Below, in pieces: positions 1-7,915 of a stretch of 32,078 nucleotides of DNA. How positions within the stretch are numbered: the stretch's first letter is position 1; each line of letters begins with the position of its first letter. This DNA comes from Sutterella sp. (GTDB taxonomy: Bacteria > Pseudomonadota > Gammaproteobacteria > Burkholderiales > Burkholderiaceae_F): NCBI GenBank assembly GCA_020025965.1, contig JAHHRG010000021.1, positions 1 to 32,078 of the forward strand. Direction: 5' to 3'. Under the pieces are notes generated by a model. It ran no database searches, was not told where the DNA came from, and saw only the letters and a program-made list of their open reading frames with translations. A program made the translations under genes and the position numbers.

Positions 1-1315
1 CGTTCGGAATCACCATCAGACCGTTGAAGAGGTCGGCCAATTCCCAAACGAGCGTGACGTGAAGGAAGGAGCCCATCATGATGAAGCAGAGAACGAGCAC
101 GCGGTAAATCGAAACCCAGCGCATGCCAAAGAGGTACTTGACGTTCTGTTCGCCGAAGAAGTACCAACCGATGATGGTGGTAAAGGCGAAGAAAAGGAGG
201 CAGGTGGCTACAAAGCCGTTGCCGATCGTACCGAGACCGATGGTAAAGGCCTTCTGCGTGAGCGAAATACCGGTTGTCGTGCCGTCAAGAGCACCCGTGC
301 AGAGAATGACGAGGGCAGTCATCGTCACCACAACAAAGGTATCGAAGAAGAGACCGACCATTGCGGCGAGCCCCTGTTCGACAGGGTGCTTGACGCGGGC
401 CTGAGCGTGAGCGTGCGGCGTCGAACCCATACCGGCTTCGTTCGAGAAGAGACCGCGGGCCACACCGTAGCGAATGGCTTCCTTAATACCGGCACCGATC
501 ACACCGCCCGTAGCGGCCATCGGGTCAAAGGCACCGACGAAGATCATGCGGACGGTTTCGGCCAGAGCACTCCAGTTGGAGAAGATGATGGTGAGCGAAC
601 CGATAATGTAGAAGAAGGCCATGATCGGAACCATCTTTTCGGCAAAGGAAGCGATACGGCTCACGCCGCCGATGAAGATGAAGCCGGCAACGGCAAAGAC
701 GACGATACCGGTAAACCAAACGGGCACATTGAAGGCCGTCTTGAAGGCATCGGCAATGGAGTTGGCCTGCACCATGTTGCCCACGAAGCCGAGAGCGATG
801 ATGATGGCAATGGAGAAGAAGGCTGCCAGCGTTTTGCTGCCGAGACCTTCGGAGATGTAGTAAGCGGGACCGCCGGTGATATGGCCTTTTGCGTCGCGGG
901 TACGGTAGACCTGGGAGAGAACGGCTTCAACGAAAATCGTAGCCATCCCGAAGAAGGCGGCAATCCACATCCAGAAAATGGCCCCGGGGCCGCCCATGGC
1001 GATGGCGGTAGCCACACCGGCGAGGTTACCCGTACCGATCTGTGCGGCGATGGCCGTCGCAAGAGACTGGAAGGAAGACATGCCGTCCTTGTCGGCTCTC
1101 TTACCGAAAAGGTTCAGGTTACCGAAAACCTGGCGCATGGCCTGAGTGAAGCGCTTGATCTGAATAAGACGCAGACGAAGCGTGAAGTACAAACCCGTCC
1201 CGACGAGGAGCGGAATGAGACAATAAGTCCCCCAGAGCAAACTGTTGATGCTCTGCACAATTTGAGTGGCCTGATCCACCGTAGCCTCCAATGTGGATTC
1301 TGAAATGACCGGCAT
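1..1315 (-). CDS. AGCS family sodium:alanine/glycine symporter, C-terminus cut by window edge
   Basis: Reading the minus strand leftward from the ATG at 1315 gives an uninterrupted frame of about 438 codons that runs off position 1. It contains the AGCS signature around the first third: IAAQIGTGNLAGVATAIAMG, then GGPGAIFWMW, TGGPAYYISEGLGSK and, later, ARGLFSNEAGMGSTPHAHA. These are diagnostic of the DagA/AlsT family of inner-membrane Na+/alanine or glycine symporters. Hydrophobic segments recur throughout, as expected of a 10-12 TM carrier. The start is uncertain. The ATG at 1315 has no clear Shine-Dalgarno, whereas an in-frame GTG at 1279 is preceded by GGAGG at good spacing and gives an N-terminus closer to usual family members. 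Substrate (alanine, glycine, glutamine) cannot be decided from sequence. The gene is divergent from the small ORF at 1602. Confidence 0.93.
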   Translation of the reverse strand, partial: MPVISESTLEATVDQATQIVQSINSLLWGTYCLIPLLVGTGLYFTLRLRLIQIKRFTQAMRQVFGNLNLFGKRADKDGMSSFQSLATAIAAQIGTGNLAGVATAIAMGGPGAIFWMWIAAFFGMATIFVEAVLSQVYRTRDAKGHITGGPAYYISEGLGSKTLAAFFSIAIIIALGFVGNMVQANSIADAFKTAFNVPVWFTGIVVFAVAGFIFIGGVSRIASFAEKMVPIMAFFYIIGSLTIIFSNWSALAETVRMIFVGAFDPMAATGGVIGAGIKEAIRYGVARGLFSNEAGMGSTPHAHAQARVKHPVEQGLAAMVGLFFDTFVVVTMTALVILCTGALDGTTTGISLTQKAFTIGLGTIGNGFVATCLLFFAFTTIIGWYFFGEQNVKYLFGMRWVSIYRVLVLCFIMMGSFLHVTLVWELADLFNGLMVIPN

Positions 1316-1420
1316 CGAGTCTGTCGCCGGTCAACTGTCGAACTCGCTCGTCGCATGTCGTCGAAATACACGCTGACGAGGCGATAACGCGAGAACCCTA
1401 AGAGGCACCCGAGAGAGAGC

Positions 1421-1451
1421 ATTGTAAGAAGAGATTGCTGATTGTGAGCAA
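1421..1451 (-). promoter_or_regulatory. Possible sigma70 promoter of the AGCS gene
   Basis: On the minus strand a TACAAT -10 (plus positions 1421-1426) has a TTGCTC -35-like hexamer at 1446-1451 with a longish 19-nt spacer. It is about 105 nt upstream of the ATG at 1315. Weak consensus only. Confidence 0.3.
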
Positions 1452-1458
1452 TTTGGAA

Positions 1459-1474
1459 TACCGTGAATACGGTA
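1459..1474. repeat. Short perfect inverted repeat in the divergent promoter region
   Basis: TACCGT-GAAT-ACGGTA is a perfect 6-bp inverted repeat. It sits between the divergent AGCS gene and the 33-codon ORF, just upstream of the possible AGCS promoter. It could be an operator or a small hairpin; no regulator is known. Confidence 0.4.
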
Positions 1475-1601
1475 CTTTTAGCTTCTCTAGGTATTTATGA
1501 CTAGAACGCTCGGGTATTGAAAAAATGCCAATTTTTAGTCGGAAGATCGAAGAAAATTCAGTAAAATGACTGACTTTTAGAAAATCTTTCGGAGTTTTCG
1601 C

Positions 1602-1703
1602 ATGCGTACCTTCATTCGCATCTCGATGGCCATCATTGTTATTGCTGTTGTGCTTTGGTTTATTGCCAGCGCTTACGGCGCATTTCAGATGTTGACGGCT
1701 TAA
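1602..1703 (+). CDS. Putative 33-aa single-pass membrane microprotein
   Basis: A 33-codon ORF (ATG 1602, TAA 1701-1703) begins MRTFIRISMAIIVIAVVLWF and continues IASAYGAFQMLTA. Residues 8-25 form one strongly hydrophobic helix preceded by two arginines, the pattern of a single-pass inner-membrane microprotein with N-in topology. A good Shine-Dalgarno (CGGAG at 1590-1594) sits 7 nt before the ATG, and a TAAAAT -10-like hexamer lies at 1562-1567. Its stop codon overlaps the tail of the convergent PIN gene by a few bases. I do not recognise a family. The neighbouring AGCS transporter is divergent, so a subunit role is only a guess. Evidence is composition plus RBS; homologues would be needed to raise confidence. 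Confidence 0.5.
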   Translation: MRTFIRISMAIIVIAVVLWFIASAYGAFQMLTA

Positions 1704-2236
1704 TCGATCAATGTCTGTCGGGCGGCAAGTATTTCCAGAGCCGCCGAGACTTCTTCGGGCTTGACGCAGAGAGTCCCGAAGCGTCGCAATCTTTTGCCGG
1801 CTTTCAGTACGAGTTTGTCCTTCGTAATAAGAAGCGGAGCTTTCGAGGCCACGGTGAGTGAGAGAAACTTCTGATCGAGAGGATCCTTGCATTTGACCTT
1901 GAGGGTTTCGTCCTGCACTCGAACTGCGGCTTCGTCCGCTGCGAGACTCCTTCGGCACCAGTCTTCGACCAAAGCTCCCGCTTTGGCTTCGGATCCCAGA
2001 AAATGCGGACGAGATGCCACTTCGGCGAGCTCTTTCATGCTTTCGCGGTCTCGAACGGCCGTGAGTTGCCCTTCTTGTAAAAGTCGTGCCAGATCGGCCG
2101 CTTTTTCATCCTGCCAGAAAACGAGATCGAGCACCACATTGGTGTCGATGACGACCCGTCGTCCCTTTTCTTCCGCGGAAGGAAGCGTGAGACAGTGTTC
2201 GTCAACGTAACGGCAGAGAGAGTCGGAGAGCGGCAT
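1700..2236 (-). CDS. PIN-domain protein, putative toxin-like ribonuclease
   Basis: From the ATG at 2236 the frame encodes about 178 aa beginning MPLSDSLCRYVDEHC. The PIN core follows: RRVVIDTNVVLDLVFWQ holds the first catalytic Asp, MKELAEV an acidic residue, and KDPLDQKFLSLTV the later Asp pair, then LLITKDK. The layout matches the PIN_3-type family annotated as putative toxin-antitoxin toxin component, i.e. Mg2+-dependent ribonucleases. The open frame extends upstream to 2392, but the extra residues look non-coding and the methionine at 2236 fits family length. No Shine-Dalgarno is obvious at either start. No antitoxin gene is adjacent, so it may be solitary. It converges with the 33-aa ORF and is divergent from the TerC-family gene at 2410. 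Confidence 0.78.
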   Translation of the reverse strand: MPLSDSLCRYVDEHCLTLPSAEEKGRRVVIDTNVVLDLVFWQDEKAADLARLLQEGQLTAVRDRESMKELAEVASRPHFLGSEAKAGALVEDWCRRSLAADEAAVRVQDETLKVKCKDPLDQKFLSLTVASKAPLLITKDKLVLKAGKRLRRFGTLCVKPEEVSAALEILAARQTLID

Positions 2237-2300
2237 CAAAAAAGCAAATGAATTGTTTGAATAAGAAATGTGCTGCCCAAATGTCTCGGCAGACACCAAA

Positions 2301-2329
2301 AGTATGCTAATTTTAGCGAACGTCGCCAA
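2301..2329 (-). promoter_or_regulatory. Possible promoter of the PIN-domain gene
   Basis: Minus-strand TTGGCG (plus 2324-2329) and CATACT (plus 2301-2306) are separated by exactly 17 nt, each matching sigma70 consensus at 4 of 6 positions, 65 nt upstream of the chosen PIN start. Confidence 0.35.
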
Positions 2330-2409
2330 AGCCCGAAGGAAGACTCCGGTGCTTGGACGATGTTCCGGCGCACCCGCGGGTCGGGCGTTCACCTCAATTT
2401 ATACAACCA

Positions 2410-3951
2410 ATGGAATTCTTACTTGATCCGACCATCTGGGTCGGGCTTCTTACGCTGATCGTTCTCGAAATTGTTCTCGGGATCGACAACCTCGTCTTTA
2501 TTGCCATTCTGGCTAAAAAGCTCCCCGACAGTCAGCAGGATAAGGCCCTTTACGTGGGGCTCGGTCTCGCGCTTATCATGCGCCTGGGTCTTCTGTCCAT
2601 CATGAGCTGGCTGGTGGGTCTTACTGAACCGCTCTTTAGCATCTGGGGGCATCCGTTCTCGCTTCGCGATCTCATCCTGATCGGCGGCGGTCTCTTCCTC
2701 TTGGCAAAATCCACGATGGAATTGCACGAACGTCTTGAAGCCCTGCCGCATACGGAACGTCATGGTTCGGGTCAGGCCGGTTTCTGGCTGGTCATTGCCC
2801 AGATTCTGGTGCTTGATGCCGTCTTCTCGCTCGACTCGATTATTACCGCTGTCGGTATGGTCGACAACCTCGGCGTCATGATGACGGCCGTGGTGGTGGC
2901 CATGGGCGTGATGGTGCTCGCCAGTCGCCCCCTGACGACATTTGTCAACGCTCACCCGACGGTGATCGTTCTCTGTCTCTCCTTCCTCCTGATGATCGGT
3001 CTCTCGCTCGTTGCTGACGGTATCGGCCTTCATATTCCGAAGGGCTACCTCTACGCTGCGATCGGCTTCTCGATCATGATCGAGTTCTTCAACCAGTTGG
3101 CTCGTCGCAATTCCGACCGAAATCTTTCGCGAGTTCCTTTCCGTGAAAGAACGACGTCGGCGATTGTGCGCCTCATGAGCAAAGACGGTCCGCATATCGA
3201 ACTTCCGGGTGAAAACAACGCCGACAACGAAGGTGTCTTTGCCGAGGAAGAAATGCATATGGTTGAAGGGGTTCTCACCTTGGCCGAGCGCAATATCAAG
3301 ACCATCATGACGCCGCGCGGCGACATCGCCTGGATCAACAGCCGTCAGTCGATGGACGAAATTCTGGAACGTGCTCGTACGCTTCCGCACAGCAGTTTCC
3401 CCGTGTGTGACGGTGCGCTTGAAAACGTTATCGGTATCGTGAAGGCGAAGGATTTGATTCGCCCCAACGTGACAACCGAAGAATTGATGGCGATGGCCAA
3501 AAAGCGCCAGCCTTTGACAGTCCCCGAAACGATCAACGTGATTCGCCTGATGCGTGACATTAAGGCGACGCGTTCTCCTCTGGTGCTCGTTACCGATGAG
3601 TTCGGCGTGATTCAGGGGCTTGCTACCGCGCACGACCTCTTTGAAGCCATCGCCGGCGACTTCCCCGACGAAGGCGACCGACTCATTATCGAAAAGGTCG
3701 AGGGCGGCTGGAGTGCCGAAGGCAATATCGATCTGCTTCTAGTTGAACAGGAAACCGGCGTTCACGGTTTGGTGAAGGCAGACGGCGAATACGTGACGCT
3801 CGCAGGTCTTCTTCTTGATCGTTTCGAACATCTCCCGAAGAAGGGCGAAAAGATTTCGGAAGCGGGGCTTGTTTTCGAAGTGATCGAAACGGGTCGAAAC
3901 AAGATCGAACGCGTCCTGATTAAGCTCGAAGAAAAGCCCTCTGAGGAATAA
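2410..3951 (+). CDS. TerC family integral membrane protein with CBS pair and CorC/HlyC domain (YoaE-like)
   Basis: From ATG 2410 the product is 513 aa, beginning MEFLLDPTIWVGLLTLIVLE. Residues ~10-240 form the TerC membrane domain, with the conserved acidic TM motifs LEIVLGIDNLVF and DAVFSLDSIITAVG. Residues ~285-405 form a tandem CBS pair (TIMTPRGDIAWI, SSFPVCDGALENVIGIVKAKDL, SPLVLVTDEFGVIQGLATAHDLFE). Residues ~425-505 are the CorC/HlyC transporter-associated domain. This order and length match E. coli YoaE/YegH-type proteins; TerC members have been linked to metal (Mn2+) export, and the CBS pair probably senses a nucleotide. The frame is open from 2353, but homology starts at MEFLLDP. The Shine-Dalgarno is weak. 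The gene ends at a strong terminator. Confidence 0.92.
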   Translation: MEFLLDPTIWVGLLTLIVLEIVLGIDNLVFIAILAKKLPDSQQDKALYVGLGLALIMRLGLLSIMSWLVGLTEPLFSIWGHPFSLRDLILIGGGLFLLAKSTMELHERLEALPHTERHGSGQAGFWLVIAQILVLDAVFSLDSIITAVGMVDNLGVMMTAVVVAMGVMVLASRPLTTFVNAHPTVIVLCLSFLLMIGLSLVADGIGLHIPKGYLYAAIGFSIMIEFFNQLARRNSDRNLSRVPFRERTTSAIVRLMSKDGPHIELPGENNADNEGVFAEEEMHMVEGVLTLAERNIKTIMTPRGDIAWINSRQSMDEILERARTLPHSSFPVCDGALENVIGIVKAKDLIRPNVTTEELMAMAKKRQPLTVPETINVIRLMRDIKATRSPLVLVTDEFGVIQGLATAHDLFEAIAGDFPDEGDRLIIEKVEGGWSAEGNIDLLLVEQETGVHGLVKADGEYVTLAGLLLDRFEHLPKKGEKISEAGLVFEVIETGRNKIERVLIKLEEKPSEE

Positions 3952-3975
3952 AGCGCGTTTTCGCTTCGAACAGAG

Positions 3976-4022
3976 AAAGCCGATGTCGGTGTCCCAAAAC
4001 GGGACACCGTGTCGGCTTTTTG
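3976..4022 (+). terminator. Rho-independent terminator of the TerC-family gene
   Basis: AAAGCCGA then GGTGTCCC, loop AAAAC, GGGACACC and TCGGCTTTTT form a long stem ending in a T-run 25 nt after the stop codon. Confidence 0.9.
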
Positions 4023-4137
4023 CTTTTGTATCGTTAGAAATGTTGTCAGTGCGTAAGTGTCAAGCCGATTCGGCATCCGGGAGCGGCAAAATCGTGTATC
4101 GTCAAAATATCTGCGATTCTTTTTTCGGAGACCCACT

Positions 4138-4785
4138 ATGAACGACATGCTTGACATCGCCCGCCGTCGCTATACGGCCAAACACTACGATCCTGCCCGT
4201 CCTGTTACGGAGGCCGAATGGGAGGCGCTTATCGAAATTCTGCGTCTTTGCCCCTCGAGCGTAAATTCACAGCCCTGGCACTGGTTCCTTATCGAATCTC
4301 CCGAAGCTCGTGCCAAACTCCTGCCGGCCATCATGGATTTCAATATCGAACGTGTGGAAAACGCTTCAGGAATTCTTTTGTTCACGGTTGCCGAAACGAT
4401 TGACGACGCTTATCTCGAAGCGCTTCTTGCTCAGGAAGTTGCCGACGGACGCTTGAGTCCCGAAGATGCCGCCAAGGGGGCGGATGCGAATCGTCGTCGC
4501 TTTGTGAAACTTCACCAGATGACCCACGAACAGCAGATCGAATGGGAAACCCGTCAGGCCTATATCGCTTTGGGCGTACTCACTTTTGCCGCCGCCGGGA
4601 TGGGACTCGATACAACTGCCATCGAGGGCATGGATATGAAGAAGGCCGATGAGGCCTTCGGTCTTCGCGAAAAGGGCTATCGAACGGTCGTTGCCTGTGC
4701 CGTAGGTCATCGTGCAGATACGGATGCGAACGCCACGCGTCCGAAGTCTCGCTGGCCGATCGAGAAAGTGGTCACGCGCCTTTGA
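4138..4785 (+). CDS. nfsB: Oxygen-insensitive NAD(P)H nitroreductase, NfsB type
   Basis: The 215-aa product from ATG 4138 matches the 217-aa E. coli NfsB in length and motif order: an N-terminal basic RRRYTAKHYDP (FMN phosphate binding), CPSSVNSQPWHWFLI, AYIALGVLTFAAAGMGLDTTAIEGMD, GLREKGYRTVVACAVGHR and a C-terminal NATRPKSRWP. Members are cytoplasmic FMN dimers that reduce nitroaromatics and quinones in two-electron steps. The start is set by CGGAG at 4126-4130, 7 nt upstream; the frame is open upstream to 4057, but that part lacks homology and a Shine-Dalgarno. It stands alone between two terminators. NfsB rather than another nitroreductase branch is supported by the full set of motifs, though the physiological substrate is unknown. 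Confidence 0.93.
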   Translation: MNDMLDIARRRYTAKHYDPARPVTEAEWEALIEILRLCPSSVNSQPWHWFLIESPEARAKLLPAIMDFNIERVENASGILLFTVAETIDDAYLEALLAQEVADGRLSPEDAAKGADANRRRFVKLHQMTHEQQIEWETRQAYIALGVLTFAAAGMGLDTTAIEGMDMKKADEAFGLREKGYRTVVACAVGHRADTDANATRPKSRWPIEKVVTRL

Positions 4786-4837
4786 AGCCGAAACAATATT
4801 GGATCAATATCGATGCAATCTTGAAGCCGATATTGCG

Positions 4838-4883
4838 AGAAAGCCGATCGGCTCCCCTGAAAACGTTTTGCTCGGGCTTTTTT
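4838..4883 (+). terminator. Probable intrinsic terminator of nfsB
   Basis: AAAGCCGA ... TCGGGCTTTTTT forms an imperfect stem (one bulged G) enclosing a second AAAACGTTTT palindrome, ending in T6. The same T6 lies inside a further GCTCGGGC/GCCCGAGC hairpin (4870-4900), so the folding is ambiguous. Confidence 0.45.
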
Positions 4884-4948
4884 GAGAGAAGGCCCGAGCG
4901 ACTTTGGTACACTTAAAAATTCCTCTTTTGTCACGTTTCCTTAGACCT

Positions 4949-5749
4949 ATGATCAAACGTTTTGCTTTTTTTGCCTCAGCCATGATTTTGATGTCGACGA
5001 CGCCCGCACTGGCAGCGAGCGACGCTGAAACGGCGGAACTGAAAGCGAAGAAGGACGCGGCCGACCTCATTCTCAACGACGACTCTTTCTATCGGAAGTG
5101 GTCGAAGCCGGGGGCTATCAAAACGGTTGAGATAGCTGAAAAAGTGAAAAAGGAAGCGGAAGCTATCCAAGACAGTCTCGACGTGGCCGTGAGCGACAGT
5201 CGCGCCTGGTGTAATACGCGCTTTTTTGTGAATGCGTGCATAAATGAAGCGCGCGATCTTTCTTATGACCGAAATCGTGAACTCCGTCAGGTGATTGTGC
5301 TGGCAGACGAAGTGCTGCGTGTCGACAGAACTCGACGTATTGCGGAAAAGCTCGAAGCGCAGCGTGCGGAGAAGCCCGAACCGATCAAGATGAGAAAGTC
5401 CCACGTGAAAGAGTCCGAAAGCCCCCTGAATCTGGGGAGGCGTTCGGCCGATGGCAAGATCAAACCCTCCGAACACGTCGGTCAGACGGCGGAAGACGTG
5501 CGTGAAAATAATGAACGAGCACGCCTGGCTCGCGAACAGGAAGAGGCCAACATCGCACTTTATGAACAAAAGCAGCGTGAAACTGCCGCTCGCCTTGCGG
5601 AAGCCGAAGCGAAGGCTGCACAGCGCCGTGCTACGCGAGAAAAGAATCACGAGCGCTTCCAGCAACGAATGAAAGAACGTACCGAAGCGCAGGAGCGCTA
5701 CGAGCGCAAGCAGCAGGAAAAAGAATCCGGCTTGAAGAAATTCTTCTGA
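4949..5749 (+). CDS. Exported alanine/glutamate-rich coiled-coil protein, unknown function
   Basis: The product from ATG 4949 is 266 aa. It opens with MIKRFAFFASAMILMSTTPALAAS, a clear Sec signal peptide with likely cleavage after ALA. The mature part is charged, and the second half (~190-260) is an almost continuous coiled coil rich in Ala, Glu, Arg and Lys (AERQEEANIA-like heptads, AARLAEAEAKAAQRRATRE). Two cysteines in AWCNTRFFVNACINEARD could form a disulphide in the periplasm. Such proteins are often labelled TolA-like or colicin import by composition alone, and I do not accept that as a function. The frame is open to 4904, but the signal peptide fixes the start at 4949. It lies 10 nt ahead of yoaA and is probably cotranscribed with it. 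Confidence 0.8.
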   Translation: MIKRFAFFASAMILMSTTPALAASDAETAELKAKKDAADLILNDDSFYRKWSKPGAIKTVEIAEKVKKEAEAIQDSLDVAVSDSRAWCNTRFFVNACINEARDLSYDRNRELRQVIVLADEVLRVDRTRRIAEKLEAQRAEKPEPIKMRKSHVKESESPLNLGRRSADGKIKPSEHVGQTAEDVRENNERARLAREQEEANIALYEQKQRETAARLAEAEAKAAQRRATREKNHERFQQRMKERTEAQERYERKQQEKESGLKKFF

Positions 5750-5759
5750 CGAGGTGACG

Positions 5760-7832
5760 ATGTCGGACGATATTGACGGAACGATTCCGCTCGTTGACGC
5801 ACGAGTTTTGGGTGAAGCCGTACACCGTGCTTTTATGCCGGGCGGTGCGCTTGAAAAGGCAACGCCCGGTTTTTGCGTGCGAGAAAGCCAGATTGCATTC
5901 GCCCGAGACGTGGTTGAAGCGCTTCAGAATCGCGGCACGCTCATTGCCGAAGCCGGGACCGGTACGGGTAAAACGTTTGCTTATCTGACACCGGCTCTCT
6001 TAGCAGGCGTGACCTGCATTATTTCCACAGCCGGGAAGTCCCTTCAGGATCAGCTCTATAAGAAGGATTTGCCGGCACTCTCGCGCGCTCTGAAACTTCC
6101 CTTTTCATCCGCTGTATTGAAAGGTCGAAGCAACTATGTCTGTCCCTATCGACTGGAACTTGTTCGCAGCGAAGGGATGTTGCCGGAGAAGGATTCCTTT
6201 ATCAAGCTGCGTAAGATCGAACGCTTTGCACAGGTTTCTCAGACGGGTGATAAGGCTGAGTTGACGGACGTGCCGGAAAACGATCCGCTTTGGCCTTTGG
6301 TGACGAGTACTCGAGAAAGCTGTCTCGGGAAAGACCGCTGTCCCTGCTGGGACCGCTGCTTTGTGCGTTTGGCACGTGAAAAGGCACTCCAGAGTCAGGT
6401 TGTGGTGGTGAACCATCATCTTTATGTGAGCAGCATGGCCGTCAAGTCTCAAAGCGATGCGATTGACGGCATGCTCCCTCAGGCCGATCTGACGGTCATT
6501 GACGAAGCACATCAGATGGCCTCTGTGGCCAGCAGTTTTTTTGCCGAAGTGTTTTCCACTCGAGATCTTGAGGACCTGATGCAGGAATTGCGTCAGGTGG
6601 GGATTTCGAAAATCCGAGACGGAGCCGACTGGAACCGTCTTTACGATAACGTAATGAAGGGGATTCGAAATCTTCGTCTCGAAGCGAGCATGATCGGTCT
6701 CGGAGAAGGAAAGCGCAAAGCGCTGACCGAATTGCCCGAACTCGGCGAACTTTATCCGGCGATGCAGATCATTTTCGACGCCATGAAGCTCACCGCCGCG
6801 GCCTTCCGTGAAAATTCAGGCCGTGAAGATGCCATCGACAATTTGGCCGAGCGTCACGACTTGATTACCGTCACGATGAAATCGTGGATGGAATTGATCG
6901 AACTTTTCCGTAACGCTCCGGAAGGTACGATTCCGCAGATGAAGGCCGACGGGTACGTCCGCTGGATCGAAGCCACGGCGCACACCTTGCGTTTTAACGC
7001 AACGCCCTTATCGATTGCGGAAGCTTTTAAAGGAATTCGCGAAGGCGAGGGCGGTGCTTGGGTATTCACGTCAGCGACGCTCTCAAGCGGCAAGGACTTT
7101 ACCCACTTCAAGCACGAACTCGGAATTGAAGAAGCCAAAGAAGCTTCGTGGGAGAGCCCCTTCAATTATTGGGAGCAGGGGTGCTTTTATATTCCCAATA
7201 TTCCGGAACCGCACAACAACACGTTGGAGCACACCTACAACGTGGTTGAGGTCGCGTGGCCGCTCATCAATGCGGCGGAAGGTCGTACTTTCCTCCTCTG
7301 CACGTCGCTTTCTGCGGTGAAAGAGGCTGCGAGACTTCTTGCGCAAAAGCTCGAAGCCAACGGCGATCCGTACCCGCTTTATGTTCAGGGCGATGCGCCT
7401 AAGATTGAATTGATCGAACGTTTCCGTCAGGACGGGAACGCCATTTTGGTGGGTTCGAAGAGTTTCTGGGAAGGCGTGGACGTTAAGGGCGAAGCCTTGT
7501 CGCTTGTCATTGTCGACAAGATGCCTTTCACGTCGCCCGACGATCCGGTTGCCTCGGCTCGAGGCGATGTGCTGAAGGCGGCAGGGAAGAGTCCCTTCTT
7601 CCTCGAGGCGCTTCCCGAAGCTGTCATTACCCTTCGTCAGGGCGCAGGCCGACTTATTCGAAGCGAATATGATCGCGGGATGTTCGTTTTGTGCGATCCG
7701 CGCATTCTCAAGAAGAGCTACGGGAAGACTGTGATCAACAGTCTTCCGGACTTTTACCGAACCCGACGCTCCGAAAAGGCGTTGGAATTTTTCCTTTCGC
7801 CTGAGCGTTACGCGGAAGGTCTCTATAGTTAG
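5760..7832 (+). CDS. yoaA: ATP-dependent Fe-S DNA helicase, YoaA/DinG (XPD-like) family
   Basis: The 690-aa superfamily 2 helicase has Walker A AEAGTGTGKT (G66-T72), motif Ia STAGKSLQDQLY, DEAH box at 248-251 (TVIDEAHQ), FTSATL in the middle, and C-terminal motifs GSKSFWEGVDV and LRQGAGRLIR. An Fe-S cluster domain lies between motifs Ia and II, with cysteines C128 (NYVCPYR), C188, C194/C196 and C200 (SCLGKDRCPCWDRC). The block LKGRSNYVCPYRLE ... PLVTSTRESCLG closely resembles E. coli YoaA, a 5'-3' helicase associated with the HolC replisome subunit and fork repair. ATG 5760 is preceded by GAGG with 5-nt spacing; an in-frame GTG at 5754 is less likely. It follows the coiled-coil gene by 10 nt. 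Confidence 0.93.
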   Translation: MSDDIDGTIPLVDARVLGEAVHRAFMPGGALEKATPGFCVRESQIAFARDVVEALQNRGTLIAEAGTGTGKTFAYLTPALLAGVTCIISTAGKSLQDQLYKKDLPALSRALKLPFSSAVLKGRSNYVCPYRLELVRSEGMLPEKDSFIKLRKIERFAQVSQTGDKAELTDVPENDPLWPLVTSTRESCLGKDRCPCWDRCFVRLAREKALQSQVVVVNHHLYVSSMAVKSQSDAIDGMLPQADLTVIDEAHQMASVASSFFAEVFSTRDLEDLMQELRQVGISKIRDGADWNRLYDNVMKGIRNLRLEASMIGLGEGKRKALTELPELGELYPAMQIIFDAMKLTAAAFRENSGREDAIDNLAERHDLITVTMKSWMELIELFRNAPEGTIPQMKADGYVRWIEATAHTLRFNATPLSIAEAFKGIREGEGGAWVFTSATLSSGKDFTHFKHELGIEEAKEASWESPFNYWEQGCFYIPNIPEPHNNTLEHTYNVVEVAWPLINAAEGRTFLLCTSLSAVKEAARLLAQKLEANGDPYPLYVQGDAPKIELIERFRQDGNAILVGSKSFWEGVDVKGEALSLVIVDKMPFTSPDDPVASARGDVLKAAGKSPFFLEALPEAVITLRQGAGRLIRSEYDRGMFVLCDPRILKKSYGKTVINSLPDFYRTRRSEKALEFFLSPERYAEGLYS

Positions 7833-7847
7833 TAAGTTGCTACTTAC
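7832..7847 (+). repeat. Small hairpin at the yoaA stop codon
   Basis: GTAAGT-TGCT-ACTTAC is a perfect 6-bp hairpin starting at the last base of the yoaA stop codon. It precedes the main terminator and may protect the mRNA 3' end. Confidence 0.4.
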
Positions 7848-7851
7848 AAAT

Positions 7852-7887
7852 CAAAACGCCTGAAGGAGAGCTCTTTCAGGCGTTTTG
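7852..7887. terminator. Bidirectional terminator between yoaA and rlmD
   Basis: CAAAACGCCTGAA ... TTCAGGCGTTTTG is a 13-bp inverted repeat (AAAACGCCTGAA arms) with four A/T on both ends, between convergent yoaA and rlmD. Confidence 0.85.
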
Positions 7888-7915
7888 CTTTGTTGGGGAG
7901 AACTAGTTCCCGGCT

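Noticed and set aside
59..1303. 414-aa plus-strand open frame
   Set aside because: Its product is charged low-complexity sequence (many Asp, Glu, His, Gly) with no fold. The opposite strand encodes a clear AGCS transporter through the whole interval.
2419..3633. 404-aa minus-strand open frame
   Set aside because: Antisense of the TerC-CBS-CorC gene; no domain recognisable.
4870..4900. GCTCGGGC...GCCCGAGC hairpin as a second nfsB terminator
   Set aside because: The T-run is in its loop, not after the stem on either strand, so it is not a standard intrinsic terminator.
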